Below are positions 42,320 through 52,415 of a stretch of 64,000 nt of DNA, in pieces. A model generated the notes under the pieces. That model saw only the letters and a program-made list of their open reading frames with translations, made no database searches and had not been told where the DNA came from. How positions within the stretch are numbered: the stretch's first letter is position 1; every line of letters begins with the position of its first letter. A program made the position numbers and the translations under genes. This DNA is from Shinella yambaruensis (GTDB lineage: Bacteria; Pseudomonadota; Alphaproteobacteria; Rhizobiales; Rhizobiaceae), in the NCBI RefSeq assembly GCF_022899355.1, contig NZ_JALJCK010000001.1, positions 62,001 to 126,000 of the forward strand. Reading direction: 5' to 3'.

Positions 42320-42802
42320 ATGCAGACCATCTTGCTCGTCATCTATCTCATGGTCGTCGTCGCGCTGATCGGCGTCGTGCTGATCCAGCGGTCTGAAGGC
42401 GGCGGCCTCGGCATCGGTGGCGGCTCCGGCTTCATGTCGGCGCGCGGCACGGCCAATGCCCTGACGCGCACCACGGCGATTCTCGCCACGCTGTTCTTCG
42501 TGCTGGCGCTCGGCATGGGCATCCTCGCCCGCTACGAGACGCAGCCGACCGACATCCTCGACCGTATCCCCGGCACGACCGGCACCGGCGGCGTGCTCGA
42601 CGCGCTCGGCGGCGCATCGCAGGGCGAAGGCACCCAGAACAACAACAACACGACCAACCAGACGCCCGCGACGACCGGCACCGACGCCGTTCCGACCGAT
42701 GGCGGCACGGCGACCGGCACCGGCGACACGCCCGCGACGGGCACCGGCACGGGCGCTGCAACGGGCACGGAGCAGAACTCCGGCGTCCCGAGCGGCCAGT
42801 AA
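42320..42802 (+). CDS. secG: Preprotein translocase subunit SecG
   Basis: A 160-residue SecG, the small membrane subunit of the SecYEG channel. Two transmembrane helices are at about 2-22 and 49-72, with the SecG-typical SEGGGLGIGGGSGFMSARGT loop between them. The C-terminal half is a low-complexity Thr/Gly/Asn-rich tail (NNNNTTNQTPATTGTDAVPT) much longer than in the roughly 110-residue E. coli protein; extended tails are common in Rhizobiales. A terminator lies 24 bases after the stop. Confidence 0.93.
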   Translation: MQTILLVIYLMVVVALIGVVLIQRSEGGGLGIGGGSGFMSARGTANALTRTTAILATLFFVLALGMGILARYETQPTDILDRIPGTTGTGGVLDALGGASQGEGTQNNNNTTNQTPATTGTDAVPTDGGTATGTGDTPATGTGTGAATGTEQNSGVPSGQ

Positions 42803-42825
42803 GCCGCAAGGACCGAAAACGAACC

Positions 42826-42858
42826 GGCCGGTTGGCGAAATCCAACCGGCCTTCTTCT
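42826..42858 (+). terminator. Intrinsic terminator of secG
   Basis: GGCCGGTTGG (42826-42835) and CCAACCGGCC (42842-42851) form a perfect 10-base stem, followed by TTCTTCTT. Confidence 0.75.
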
Positions 42859-42865
42859 TGTGTAA

Positions 42866-44578
<1,713 letters not shown>

Positions 44579-44638
44579 GGAAAGCCTCCTTCGCGTCTGT
44601 CGGGCCAGACCCGACCGGCCTCGCCGCGGGTGCGGCGG

Positions 44639-44660
44639 TGGATCCTCGGGTCAAGCCCGA
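44639..44660. repeat. Palindromic repeat family D, copy 2
   Basis: GGATCCTCGGG-TCAAG-CCCGAGGAT, inverted relative to copy 3 at 44749-44778. The two copies bracket the pyrG terminator. Confidence 0.75.
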
Positions 44661-44700
44661 GGATGACGGCAGAGGGCTGGGAGAGGCTTGTCAAAGAATC

Positions 44701-44732
44701 GAGCCCGGTGGCGACACCGGGCTCTTGCTTTT
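44701..44732 (+). terminator. Intrinsic terminator downstream of pyrG
   Basis: GAGCCCGGTG-GCGA-CACCGGGCTC is a perfect 10-base stem followed by TTGCTTTT. It lies between two inverted copies of repeat D. Confidence 0.75.
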
Positions 44733-44748
44733 GGAAGGACCACCTTTC

Positions 44749-44778
44749 CGTCATCCTCGGGCTTGACCCGAGGATCCA
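44749..44778. repeat. Palindromic repeat family D, copy 3
   Basis: CGTCATCCTCGGG-CTTGA-CCCGAGGATCC, the mirror image of copy 2. Confidence 0.75.
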
Positions 44779-44824
44779 CACGCACCCGTGGTTCGGAGAG
44801 GTTGATTGCCTTGGCGATGGAAGG

Positions 44825-44846
44825 AGCCCGGCATTTCTGCCGGGCT
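44825..44846 (-). terminator. Hairpin terminator of the MFS gene
   Basis: AGCCCGGCA-GAAA-TGCCGGGCT on the minus strand, 12 bases after the MFS stop and followed by CCTTCC. The weak T content makes this a probable rather than certain terminator. Confidence 0.5.
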
Positions 44847-44857
44847 TCCTGCTTTCG

Positions 44858-46081
44858 TCATTCGGCCGCCTGGGCGAGGGCGCCGATCCCCTCGTCGGGA
44901 TCCTGGCCGGCGAGGACCCGCTGGCCGATGCCGATGGTGAGCGCCGCGCCGAGGCCGGCGGCGACGGAGACCCAGAAGCCGTTCTGGGCGCCGAAATTGT
45001 CCACCGCCCAGCCGGCGACGAAGGCGCCCAGCGCCATGCCGATGCCGATGCCGGTCGTCACCCAGGTGACGCCTTCCGTCAGCATGGCGGACGGCACGCG
45101 GCGTTCGACGAGGCCGAAGGCGGTGATGAAGGTGGGCGAGATGGCGATGCCGCTGACGAAGACGGCGAAGGCCAGCAGCGGCACCGTGCCGGCGAAGGGC
45201 AGCGGCAGGGCGGTGAGCGCCAGCACGGCGACGGCGATCATCAGCTGCTTCTGCAGCGCCATCCTCGGGTTCAGCGCGCCGAGGACGAGGCCGACGACGA
45301 AGGAGCCGATGGCATAGACGCCGATGACGAGGCTGGCGGCATTCGGCTGGCCGAGGTCCTTGGTGATCGCCACGGCCGAGACCTCGGCGGTCGCGAAGGT
45401 GGCGCCGACGAAGACGAGGGCGAGCGTGATGATCTGGACGGGGCGCAGGCGGATCGCCGATTTCTGCGGCGCGCTGCCGGCGACATGCTGCACGGCCGGC
45501 TCCGTCGCGCGCTGCAGCACGAAGGCGAGCGTGCCGACGGCGAGGAAGGCGGTGCTGACCAGCATGCCGGCCTCCGGGAAAAGCGCGACGGCAAGGCCGA
45601 CCGAGAGCGAGGCGCCGGCGATGTAGACCAGCTCGTCGGCGGCCGATTCGAAGGCGAAGGCCGTGTTGAGCTCGGGCCGGTCGCGAAAAATCTCCGTCCA
45701 GCGGGCGCGCAGCATGGCGGGCATCGAGGGCATGGCGGCGGCGAGGAAGGCGGCGGCGAAGAGCGTCCAGGCCGGCCAGCCCTGGTGGGTGGCGGTTATC
45801 AGCGCCAGGAAGGCGAGGACGGAGACGATCGTGGCGGGCGTCAGCACCGCGGCCTGGCCGAAGCGGTCGACGAGGCGGGAGACCTGCGGGGCGATGAGCG
45901 CATTGGTGAGCGCGAAGGTGGCGGAGACCGCGCCGGCGAGCCAGTATTCGCCATGGGTCTGCGAGAGCATGGCGACGATGCCGATCGGCGCCATGGCGAT
46001 GGGAAGGCGGGCGAGGAAGCCGGCGGCGGAGAACGACTTCGTTCCCGGCACGCTGAAAATTTCCTTGTAGGGGTTGGACAT
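44858..46081 (-). CDS. MFS transporter, probable efflux pump
   Basis: A 407-residue major facilitator with twelve predicted helices. The first cytoplasmic loop carries the MFS motif A variant APQVSRLVDRFGQAAVLTPA, and the hydrophobic GIAISPTFITAFGLVERRVP loop is seen in actinobacterial-type and rhizobial drug-efflux relatives. ATG 46081 has CCAGGAG upstream. It is divergent from a TetR gene and shares three identical-type operators with it (46116-46185), so the substrate or an analogue probably relieves TetR repression. The substrate is unknown. Confidence 0.87.
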   Translation of the reverse strand: MSNPYKEIFSVPGTKSFSAAGFLARLPIAMAPIGIVAMLSQTHGEYWLAGAVSATFALTNALIAPQVSRLVDRFGQAAVLTPATIVSVLAFLALITATHQGWPAWTLFAAAFLAAAMPSMPAMLRARWTEIFRDRPELNTAFAFESAADELVYIAGASLSVGLAVALFPEAGMLVSTAFLAVGTLAFVLQRATEPAVQHVAGSAPQKSAIRLRPVQIITLALVFVGATFATAEVSAVAITKDLGQPNAASLVIGVYAIGSFVVGLVLGALNPRMALQKQLMIAVAVLALTALPLPFAGTVPLLAFAVFVSGIAISPTFITAFGLVERRVPSAMLTEGVTWVTTGIGIGMALGAFVAGWAVDNFGAQNGFWVSVAAGLGAALTIGIGQRVLAGQDPDEGIGALAQAAE

Positions 46082-46115
46082 GGCCTGCTCCTGGAAAGGG
46101 ACGGGTTCGATAATT

Positions 46116-46185
46116 ACATACGCGGCGTATGTTGAAGAGATAGTTGCATACGTGGCGTATGTCAAATAAAATACGCGGCGTATGT
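46116..46185. promoter_or_regulatory. Three near-identical TetR operators in the divergent MFS-tetR promoter
   Basis: Palindromes at 46116-46132 (ACATACGCGGCGTATGT), 46146-46162 (GCATACGTGGCGTATGT) and 46169-46185 (AAATACGCGGCGTATGT). The core CATACGCGGCGTATG is a perfect dyad. Centres are 30 and 23 bases apart. This arrangement in a TetR/efflux divergent spacer is typical of an autoregulated repressor. Confidence 0.85.
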
Positions 46186-46200
46186 GAATGAGGAGACGCC

Positions 46201-46791
46201 ATGCGCAAGCCGCGTGAGGAAATGATCGCCGAAACACGGGCCAAGCTGATCGCCGCCGGACGGCAGGCCTTCGGCACGGTGGGCTATGCCGCCGCCTCGA
46301 TGGACGATTTCACCGCCGGGGCCGGGCTGACGCGCGGCGCGCTCTACCACCATTTCGGCGACAAGAAGGGGCTGCTCCAGGCGGTGATCCAGCAGATTGA
46401 CGCGGAAATGACCTTGCGGCTCAACCGGATCTCGGCCGCGGCGCCCGACCGCTGGCAGGGTTTTGTCGCGGAATGCGTCGCCTATATCGAGATGGCGCTG
46501 GAGCCGGAGATCCAGCGCATCATGTTCCGCGACGGGCCGGCCGTGCTCGGCGACGTCTCGCAATGGCCGACCAACAATGGCTGCATCGCCGCCCTCAGCC
46601 GCAGCATCGAGCAGCTGAAGGCCGATGGCGTGATGGGGGATATCGACACGGAGGCGGCCGCCCGGCTGATCAACGGGGCGAGCAGCCATGCGGCGCTGTG
46701 GATCGCCAAGTCCGACGATCCGGAGGAGACCTCCAGGCGGGCGGTCAAGGGGTTCCGGACGCTGCTGGAGGGGTTGCGCGTCAAGGGCTGA
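46201..46791 (+). CDS. TetR/AcrR-family transcriptional repressor
   Basis: A 196-residue repressor. The N-terminal helix-turn-helix is AGRQAFGTVGYAAASMDDFT followed by AGLTRGALYHHFGDKKGLL, with the standard TetR recognition helix. The C-terminal ligand domain is all helical. ATG 46201 has GAGGAG upstream. It is divergent from the MFS pump and its operators occupy the shared spacer. It converges on the glycosyltransferase gene, with a 7-base gap. Confidence 0.93.
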   Translation: MRKPREEMIAETRAKLIAAGRQAFGTVGYAAASMDDFTAGAGLTRGALYHHFGDKKGLLQAVIQQIDAEMTLRLNRISAAAPDRWQGFVAECVAYIEMALEPEIQRIMFRDGPAVLGDVSQWPTNNGCIAALSRSIEQLKADGVMGDIDTEAAARLINGASSHAALWIAKSDDPEETSRRAVKGFRTLLEGLRVKG

Positions 46792-46798
46792 CGGCCGC

Positions 46799-47950
46799 CT
46801 ACGGCCCCGCCGGCGCTTCCTTCAATTCGCAGGCATTCGTGCTTATCGTCATCGTGTTGCCGCGCCAGTCGATGGCGCCGCCGATCCAGGCGCGCAGCCA
46901 GATGGCCGGCATCATGGCGTCCCGCACCATCATCGCCGGCACGGACCACAGGGAAAGCCGCCAGCCCTTGGCAAGCGCAAGGACGGCTTCCGGCAGGTAG
47001 AGGCCGGCGAGCACCAGCAGCACGGCGGGCAGGACCGGCGCATCGCCGAGGAGCACCGCGGCGAGCGCGAGAAGCAGCGGCGGGACGGCGCCGAGCAGGA
47101 TTTCCGGGCTGAAGAAGGCGGGGAAGGTGACGCGGCGCAGGCGCGACCAGCGGCACTGGCGCGACCAGACCTCCTGCCCGGTGCGCCGCCCCAGCGGCTG
47201 CTCGAAGGGCGAGGAGACGAGGTGCACCTTGAGGCCGAGCCGGCTGACGAGCTTGGTGGAGGCGGCGTCCTCGGCGATCTCGGCGTTCAGCGCCTGGATG
47301 CCGCCATTGGCATCGAGCATCGGCTTGTACCAGAGCATGCTCTTGCCCTGCGCGAAACCGAGGCCGAGCGCCTCGCCGGCATATTGCCAGCGGGCCTGCT
47401 GGGTGTTGAGGAACATGCATTCCACCTCCGCCCAGAAGCCGTCCGGCCGCGAGCCGAGCGGCGTCGAGCAGACGAGGCCCGAATCGCTGCGCCAGCCGCC
47501 CATCAGGTGCCGGATGTAGTCGGGCGGCATCAGGACGTTCGAATCGGCAAGGATCACCCAGTCGTGCCGCGCCGCCTGCCAGCCCTTGACGCAATTGTTG
47601 AGCTTCGGATTGGCGCTGATGCGATCATCGCCGACAAGGATGCGCGCGGCGACATGCGGATGGGCGGCGGCGGCCGTCTCGATCAGTGGCACGATGGGAT
47701 CGCCCGCATGGGCGACGCAGAAGAGCAGCTCGTAGTCCGGCCAGGTGAGGCGGAAGGCGCGCTCCAGCGTCTCCGCGGAGAAATTCTCGATGCCGCGCAC
47801 GGGGATGACGATGGAGACGGGCGGTCTTTCCTCGATCTCGGGCGGCGCCGCGCCCGTCGGCTTCAGCCGCTTACCGGCGATGAGGATGCTGAGGAGATTG
47901 GTGGCGACGAGGGCGCCCGAGGCAAGGGCCAGGGCCTGAGCCGTATCCAT
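46799..47950 (-). CDS. GT21-like membrane glycosyltransferase (ceramide/hopanoid-type)
   Basis: A 383-residue membrane glycosyltransferase of the GT-A/GT21 type. An N-terminal membrane helix (about 8-26) precedes the catalytic domain, which starts PPVSIVIPVRGIENFSAETL. Conserved aspartates are in VGDDRISANPKLNNC and WVILADSNVLMPPDYIRHLM, and the processive-type (Q/R)xxRW motif is RQCRW. Two C-terminal helices (about 290-345) anchor it. Relatives make glucosylceramide-like lipids in Agrobacterium or hopanoid intermediates (HpnI). No lipid-pathway gene is adjacent. Confidence 0.82.
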   Translation of the reverse strand: MDTAQALALASGALVATNLLSILIAGKRLKPTGAAPPEIEERPPVSIVIPVRGIENFSAETLERAFRLTWPDYELLFCVAHAGDPIVPLIETAAAAHPHVAARILVGDDRISANPKLNNCVKGWQAARHDWVILADSNVLMPPDYIRHLMGGWRSDSGLVCSTPLGSRPDGFWAEVECMFLNTQQARWQYAGEALGLGFAQGKSMLWYKPMLDANGGIQALNAEIAEDAASTKLVSRLGLKVHLVSSPFEQPLGRRTGQEVWSRQCRWSRLRRVTFPAFFSPEILLGAVPPLLLALAAVLLGDAPVLPAVLLVLAGLYLPEAVLALAKGWRLSLWSVPAMMVRDAMMPAIWLRAWIGGAIDWRGNTMTISTNACELKEAPAGP

Positions 47951-48130
47951 TCACGCGTACTCCGCTGGGCGCCGGATCACGATGCGGCCGCCGGGGTGCA
48001 TTCACGCGCGAAGAGACACCATCGTCCCATGACAGGGGAATGACGGGCGGCGCGACGGGCTTTGGTAGGGGGTGTCCGCGGCTCCACAGACCGCGCCTGC
48101 CGGGGCCGGGCCATATGCGGCATCGTCTTC

Positions 48131-48266
48131 TTCCCTTCTCCCCCTGGGGAGAAGGTGGCCCGAAGGGTCGGATGAGGGGGCGATACGGACGAATCCTTTG
48201 CTTTTCTTGCCTTCGCCATCCCCCTCATCCGCCTGCCGGCACCTTCTCCCCGCGGGGGAGAAGGGG
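48131..48266. repeat. Palindromic repeat family C, copy 3 (double)
   Basis: Left half TTCCCTTCTCCCCCTGGGGA with CGAAGGGTCGGATGAGGGGG; right half CCCCTCATCCGCCTGCCGGC with CCGCGGGGGAGAAGGGG. They are inverted around about 45 bases. It lies in the 384-base spacer between the glycosyltransferase start and the isochorismatase stop. No gene is seen in that spacer. Confidence 0.78.
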
Positions 48267-48334
48267 ATGTGGCGACGGTTTCCTTGCCTGTGCGATAGCC
48301 CTTGCGCCCGGGGCAGGGACGGCGGTTGCGGGGA

Positions 48335-48880
48335 CTACGACAGGAAATCGGCGGTCGTGGTGACCTTGCCGTAGCCGAATTCCAGCGCCGACATGATGGT
48401 GGCGTGGACCTGGGCGGCCGGGACGAGCGAATCACCGAAGGCCTTGTCGCGCGTGGCGCAGGCGTCGTGCACGACGGTGAGGTTGTAGCCGAGGTCGGCG
48501 GCGGCGCGCGCCGTCGCGTCGATGCAGACGTCGCTCATCGCGCCGACGACCACCACGTCCTCGATGCCGCCGTCCCGCAGCGTCTCGTCGAGCGCCGTCC
48601 CGCGGAAGGAGTTCGGATAGTTCTTGACGATGACCGTGTCGTCTTCGCGCGGCGTGACGGCCGGGATCGGCTCGATGCCCTCCGTGCCCGGGGCGAAGAG
48701 CGGCGAGGCGGCTTCCTTCGCGATGTGGTGGACATGGATGATCCGGTCGCCCCTGCCGCGCCCGGCCTCGACGATACGCGCGGCATTGGCGGCGGCGGCA
48801 TCGATGCCCGCCAGCGCGAAGCTGCCGGAGGAAAGATAGTCCTTCTGGAGGTCGACGATGATGATGGCGCGCTTGCTCAT
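48335..48880 (-). CDS. Isochorismatase-family cysteine hydrolase
   Basis: A 181-residue isochorismatase-fold hydrolase. The triad is Asp in RAIIIVDLQKDYL, Lys in TVIVKNYPNSFRGT and Cys in GAMSDVCIDATARAA. The fold acts on amide or ester bonds of small molecules, for example nicotinamide, N-carbamoyl compounds or isochorismate; the metal-binding residues of nicotinamidases (D-x-H) are not evident, so nicotinamidase activity is not favoured. It is divergent from a GlxA-type regulator, a common gene pair. The start at 48880 has AAGAAGGAAC upstream. Confidence 0.88.
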   Translation of the reverse strand: MSKRAIIIVDLQKDYLSSGSFALAGIDAAAANAARIVEAGRGRGDRIIHVHHIAKEAASPLFAPGTEGIEPIPAVTPREDDTVIVKNYPNSFRGTALDETLRDGGIEDVVVVGAMSDVCIDATARAAADLGYNLTVVHDACATRDKAFGDSLVPAAQVHATIMSALEFGYGKVTTTADFLS

Positions 48881-48929
48881 GGCGGTTCCTTCTTGCAGGC
48901 GATGGACGATGTGGACATTCTGCCCCCGG

Positions 48930-48954
48930 CCTGCCATCCCTCGCCATTGGCAGG
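48930..48954. promoter_or_regulatory. Candidate operator in the isochorismatase-GlxA spacer
   Basis: CCTGCC (48930-48935) and GGCAGG (48949-48954) form a spaced dyad in the 101-base divergent promoter region. It is a candidate binding site for the AraC-type regulator encoded next to it. Confidence 0.35.
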
Positions 48955-48981
48955 ACCGACATAATCCGGGGTGAAAGTGAC

Positions 48982-49935
48982 ATGGCGCGTGCAGCCGAGA
49001 TCGGACTGGTTCTCTATCCCGGCGTGCAGATGGCCGCCGTGCTCGGCATGACCGATCTCTTCCGGTCGGCGATGGAACTCGGCCGGAAGAAGGGGCGCGC
49101 AGGGCCTCTCCTCACCGTCAGCCACTGGCGGCTGGAGGACGGCGTGCCGGTGCGGGTGGACGCGGAGGGCGACGCGGCGTCGCGTCCCTGCGTGCTCGTC
49201 CTGCCGCCGGCGCTCGGCGATCCGATCCGGCGCGTGGAGGCGGCGCCCTTTGCCGCCTGGCTGCGCGAATGCCATGCGGGCGGCATCCAGCTCGCCTCGA
49301 TCTGCGCCGGCGCCTTCCTCCTGGGCGAGACGGGGCTTCTCGCCGGCCGCACGATCACCACCAACTGGGTGATCGCCGAGACGTTCGAACGGCGGTTTCC
49401 CGACGTCACCGTCGATACCGACCGGCTGCTCGCCGACGACGGCGACATCGTGACGGCCGGCGGCGTGATGGCCTGGGTCGATCTCGGGCTGAAGCTCATC
49501 GACCGCTTCCTCGGGCCGACGATCATGCTGGAGATCGCCCGGCAGTTCGTCATCGATCCGCCGGGCCGCGAGCAGCGCTATTACAGCACCTTCTCGCCGC
49601 GCCTCCTGCATGGCGATGCGGCGATCCTGAAGGTGCAGCATTTCCTGCAGGCGAGCGAGGCGCGCGAGATCGGCCTCGACCTGCTCGCCGCGCAGGCCGG
49701 GCTGGAGGAACGCACCTTCCTCAGACGCTTCCGCAAGGCGACGGGGCTGACGACGACGGACTATTGCCAGCGCCTGAGGGTGGCGAAGGCCCAGGAGCAC
49801 CTGCAGTTCACCACGCGCTCCGTCGACCGCGTGGCGCTCGATGTCGGCTACAACGATCCCGGCGCCTTCCGGAAAGTCTTCGCCCGCATCGTCGGGCTGA
49901 CGCCGGGCGAGTATCGCAAGCGGTTCCGTTCGTGA
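48982..49935 (+). CDS. GlxA-family AraC-type transcriptional regulator
   Basis: A 317-residue regulator with an N-terminal DJ-1/PfpI-like domain (about 5-190: AEIGLVLYPGVQMAAVLGMT; ASICAGAFLLGETGLLAGRT holds the nucleophile-position Cys) and a C-terminal AraC double helix-turn-helix (about 225-315: EIGLDLLAAQAGLEERTFLR and VDRVALDVGYNDPGAFRKVF). It is divergent from the isochorismatase gene and likely activates it. The second such regulator in the window, at 12817, is only a distant paralogue. Confidence 0.9.
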   Translation: MARAAEIGLVLYPGVQMAAVLGMTDLFRSAMELGRKKGRAGPLLTVSHWRLEDGVPVRVDAEGDAASRPCVLVLPPALGDPIRRVEAAPFAAWLRECHAGGIQLASICAGAFLLGETGLLAGRTITTNWVIAETFERRFPDVTVDTDRLLADDGDIVTAGGVMAWVDLGLKLIDRFLGPTIMLEIARQFVIDPPGREQRYYSTFSPRLLHGDAAILKVQHFLQASEAREIGLDLLAAQAGLEERTFLRRFRKATGLTTTDYCQRLRVAKAQEHLQFTTRSVDRVALDVGYNDPGAFRKVFARIVGLTPGEYRKRFRS

Positions 49936-49954
49936 GCGCGCGGTTGACGAGGTG

Positions 49955-50106
49955 CCCCCTCTGGTCTGCCGGCCATCTCCCCCTCAAGGGGGGAGATTGG
50001 CAAGACGTGCAAACCTAGCTTGACCAGCACCGTTGAAGAGAGGCGAAACGCTGCTCCATCCGATCTCCCCCCTTGAGGGGGAGATGGCCGGCAGGCCAGT
50101 GGGGGG
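49955..50106. repeat. Long palindromic repeat family B, copy 1
   Basis: Arms CTGCCGGCCATCTCCCCCTC and GAGGGGGAGATGGCCGGCAG surround a unique 80-base centre. Copy 2 at 57033-57186 is the reverse complement, with only a few differences including the centre. The pair brackets about 7 kb. Confidence 0.82.
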
Positions 50107-50154
50107 ATTGCGGCACGCTCCACCCCACACTCGCGACTGCCGCTCCTTAGGGGC

Positions 50155-51576
50155 TTACCCTGTATCCGGCGCCCCTCCCGGCCGCGGGCGGTTGCGCACC
50201 ACGGTGACGGTGCAGGGGGCGTGGGCGGCGACCTCGCCGGAGACGCTGCCGAGCATGGAGCGCATCGCCGATTCGGCGCGCGCGCCCATCACGATGTGGT
50301 CGACATAGTTTTCCCGGGCATAATCGAGGATGGCGTCGGCCGGCGAGACGGCCTCCAGCACATGGAAGGTGATGCCGCCGCCGGGGACGGCAAGGCCCGT
50401 CGACCAGGTGCGCAGCTCGACCAGGCGCAGCACATGCTTGTTGCGGCCTTCCTCGTCCAGTGAGGTGTCGATGGCGATGCGGTTGATCTTCAGGACGTTG
50501 ATGCAGGCGATGCGGGCGTCCGGCGTGTTCTCGATGATGCGGGCGACGGTCCTGTGCATGGCGTCGGCAAGGTCCGGCGTGCTGGCGGCAAGGTCGATCG
50601 CCACGGCGACGATCGGTGCATTGGCGAGCTGGGCCTCGGCGGTCTGCGGCTTGACGGTCTCGATAGGCACCGGGTTGAAGCGGCGGCGCAGCACCATGCC
50701 GAGCGGGTCCCGCTTCATCTTCTCCGCCCGTGCCGTCAGCTTGACGGCGGAAAGGTCCTGCAGGTCGAGGGCGAGCTGGGCGGCGCTCGGATAGCGCCAG
50801 GCGGGGTTGACCTCCAGGCAGCGCAGGATGACCTCCTGCAGGGCGGGCGGGATGGCGGCGTTGCGGGCGCGCGGCGGCAGCGGATCGCGCCACAGGCGGC
50901 GCTTCAGGCCCTTCAGGCGCTGCGGATCGCCGAAAGGACGCTCGCCGGTCGCGAAGAAGTACAGGAGGACGCCGAGGGCGAAGAGATCGCTGCGGAAATC
51001 GCTGCGCGTGCCGAGAACCTGTTCCGGCGCCATGTAGGGCGCGGTGCCGTAGGGCAGGCGGAACTGCTCGTCCATCAGGTCGGGCAGGTGGATGTGGCGG
51101 GCAAGGCCGTAGTCGATCAGCACGGCCTCGCCGCTTTCGCGGAACATGACGTTGGAGGGCTTCAGGTCGAGATGCACGACATGCTGGCGGTGCAGCGAAT
51201 CGAGCGCGACGGCGATCTTCGCGCCGAGCGCGGCGACCTCCTCCGGCGGCAACGGAAGGCGCTCCAGCAGCGGATAGAGCGAGGTGCCGGGCAGGCGCTC
51301 CATGACGATATAGGGCAGCGTCGCGAAATCGCCGTTGGCGACGAAGCGCGGCACATGCGGGCCGGACAGGCGCGGCAGGATCATCTGCTCCATCTCGAAG
51401 CCGACGATGGCGGCCGGATCGTCGCCCTCGCCGATGACCGGCACCTTCATCAGGATCGGGAAATCGATGTCGGGCCGCGACACGGCCCAGATGCGCGCCA
51501 TGCCGCCATTGTGCGCGATGGCCTCGATGAGGAAGCCGTCGATGAGATCGCCGGGTTTCAGCCGAGCCTTGACCAT
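50155..51576 (-). CDS. Serine/threonine protein kinase fused to a universal stress (Usp) domain
   Basis: A 473-residue cytoplasmic protein. Residues about 10-290 form a Hanks-type kinase: the ATP lysine is Lys44 (DFPILMKVPVIG), the catalytic loop is HLDLKPSNV with Asp137, the DFG equivalent is DYG (155-157), and GTAPYMAPEQVLGTRSDFRS is the activation/APE segment. The glycine loop AHNGGMARIWAV is unusual but keeps two glycines. Residues about 325-470 form a Usp domain (NAPIVAVAIDLAAS; DHIVMGARAESAMRSMLGSV; APCTVTVVR). The start codon overlaps the stop of the metallophosphoesterase by one base. It probably couples stress-nucleotide sensing to phosphorylation. Confidence 0.88.
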   Translation of the reverse strand: MVKARLKPGDLIDGFLIEAIAHNGGMARIWAVSRPDIDFPILMKVPVIGEGDDPAAIVGFEMEQMILPRLSGPHVPRFVANGDFATLPYIVMERLPGTSLYPLLERLPLPPEEVAALGAKIAVALDSLHRQHVVHLDLKPSNVMFRESGEAVLIDYGLARHIHLPDLMDEQFRLPYGTAPYMAPEQVLGTRSDFRSDLFALGVLLYFFATGERPFGDPQRLKGLKRRLWRDPLPPRARNAAIPPALQEVILRCLEVNPAWRYPSAAQLALDLQDLSAVKLTARAEKMKRDPLGMVLRRRFNPVPIETVKPQTAEAQLANAPIVAVAIDLAASTPDLADAMHRTVARIIENTPDARIACINVLKINRIAIDTSLDEEGRNKHVLRLVELRTWSTGLAVPGGGITFHVLEAVSPADAILDYARENYVDHIVMGARAESAMRSMLGSVSGEVAAHAPCTVTVVRNRPRPGGAPDTG

Positions 51577-52316
51577 CAGCGCCCCCGCAAGAGCCGGTCG
51601 GCGAGCGAGGCCGGCAACCCGGCCGCGCGGATCTTCCCGGCCGCGCGCTCCACGTCATAGGCGGCGCGCTGGAAGCGGAGCTCGGCGCTCTGCGTGTCGT
51701 AGAGCGCGTAAGCGGCCGCGGGATCGCCGTCGCGCGGCTGGCCGACGGAGCCCATGACAGCGAGCCAGCGGCGCTGCGGCAGGAGCGGCACGGGGGTGGC
51801 GGCGACGGGGCGGAAATGCGTGACCCTGCCGCCCGGCGCCGTCGAATAGAGCGCCGGCTTGTGCACATGGCCGCAGAAGCTGACGCGCGCCGCGCAGGCC
51901 GCAAGATGCCGGCCGGCATCGCTGGCGTCGAGCACATAGTTCCAGGCGGGCGGCGCGCTGGCATCGGCATGCACGAAGAGGCAGTCGCCCTCGCGCGCCT
52001 CGAAGGGCAGGGCGGCGAGGAAGGCGCGGGTCTGGCTGCCGAGCTGGCGGCGCGTCCATTCGAGGGCGAAGGTCGCGGTCGGGTTCATCGAGACGGCGGG
52101 ATTGCCGACCGCCTCGTCATGGTTGCCGCGCAGCACGACGGCGCCGCCTGCGGCAAGCGCCATCGCCCGTTCCGCGCACCATTCCGGATCCGCCCCGTAG
52201 CCGACGATGTCGCCGAGCAGCACGAGGCGGTCGGCCCCGGCGCCTTCGACGGCGGCAAGCACGGCCTCGAAGGCTTCGCGGTTGGCGTGGATATCGGAGA
52301 GGATGGCAAGCAGCAT
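51576..52316 (-). CDS. Calcineurin-like metallophosphoesterase
   Basis: A 246-residue phosphoesterase of the YfcE/MJ0936-like type. All metal-binding motifs are visible: LAILSDIHANREAF, VLLGDIVGYGADP, VVLRGNHDEAV, FVHADAS and VSFCGHVHKPAL. It should hydrolyse phosphomono- or diesters. Its stop overlaps the start of the kinase-Usp gene (TGATG), so the two are translationally coupled: a phosphatase and a kinase in one operon. ATG 52316 is preferred to 52349 because it begins the beta strand of the fold. Confidence 0.9.
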   Translation of the reverse strand: MLLAILSDIHANREAFEAVLAAVEGAGADRLVLLGDIVGYGADPEWCAERAMALAAGGAVVLRGNHDEAVGNPAVSMNPTATFALEWTRRQLGSQTRAFLAALPFEAREGDCLFVHADASAPPAWNYVLDASDAGRHLAACAARVSFCGHVHKPALYSTAPGGRVTHFRPVAATPVPLLPQRRWLAVMGSVGQPRDGDPAAAYALYDTQSAELRFQRAAYDVERAAGKIRAAGLPASLADRLLRGR

Positions 52317-52415
52317 GGCAGTCCGGCTTCGTCGATGTCGGGCGAGCATAACCCGGCTTTGCGCCCGCAGCCATTCAACGGAAGGGGAATATCGGCCGGC
52401 CGGGCCTTCCCTTCG

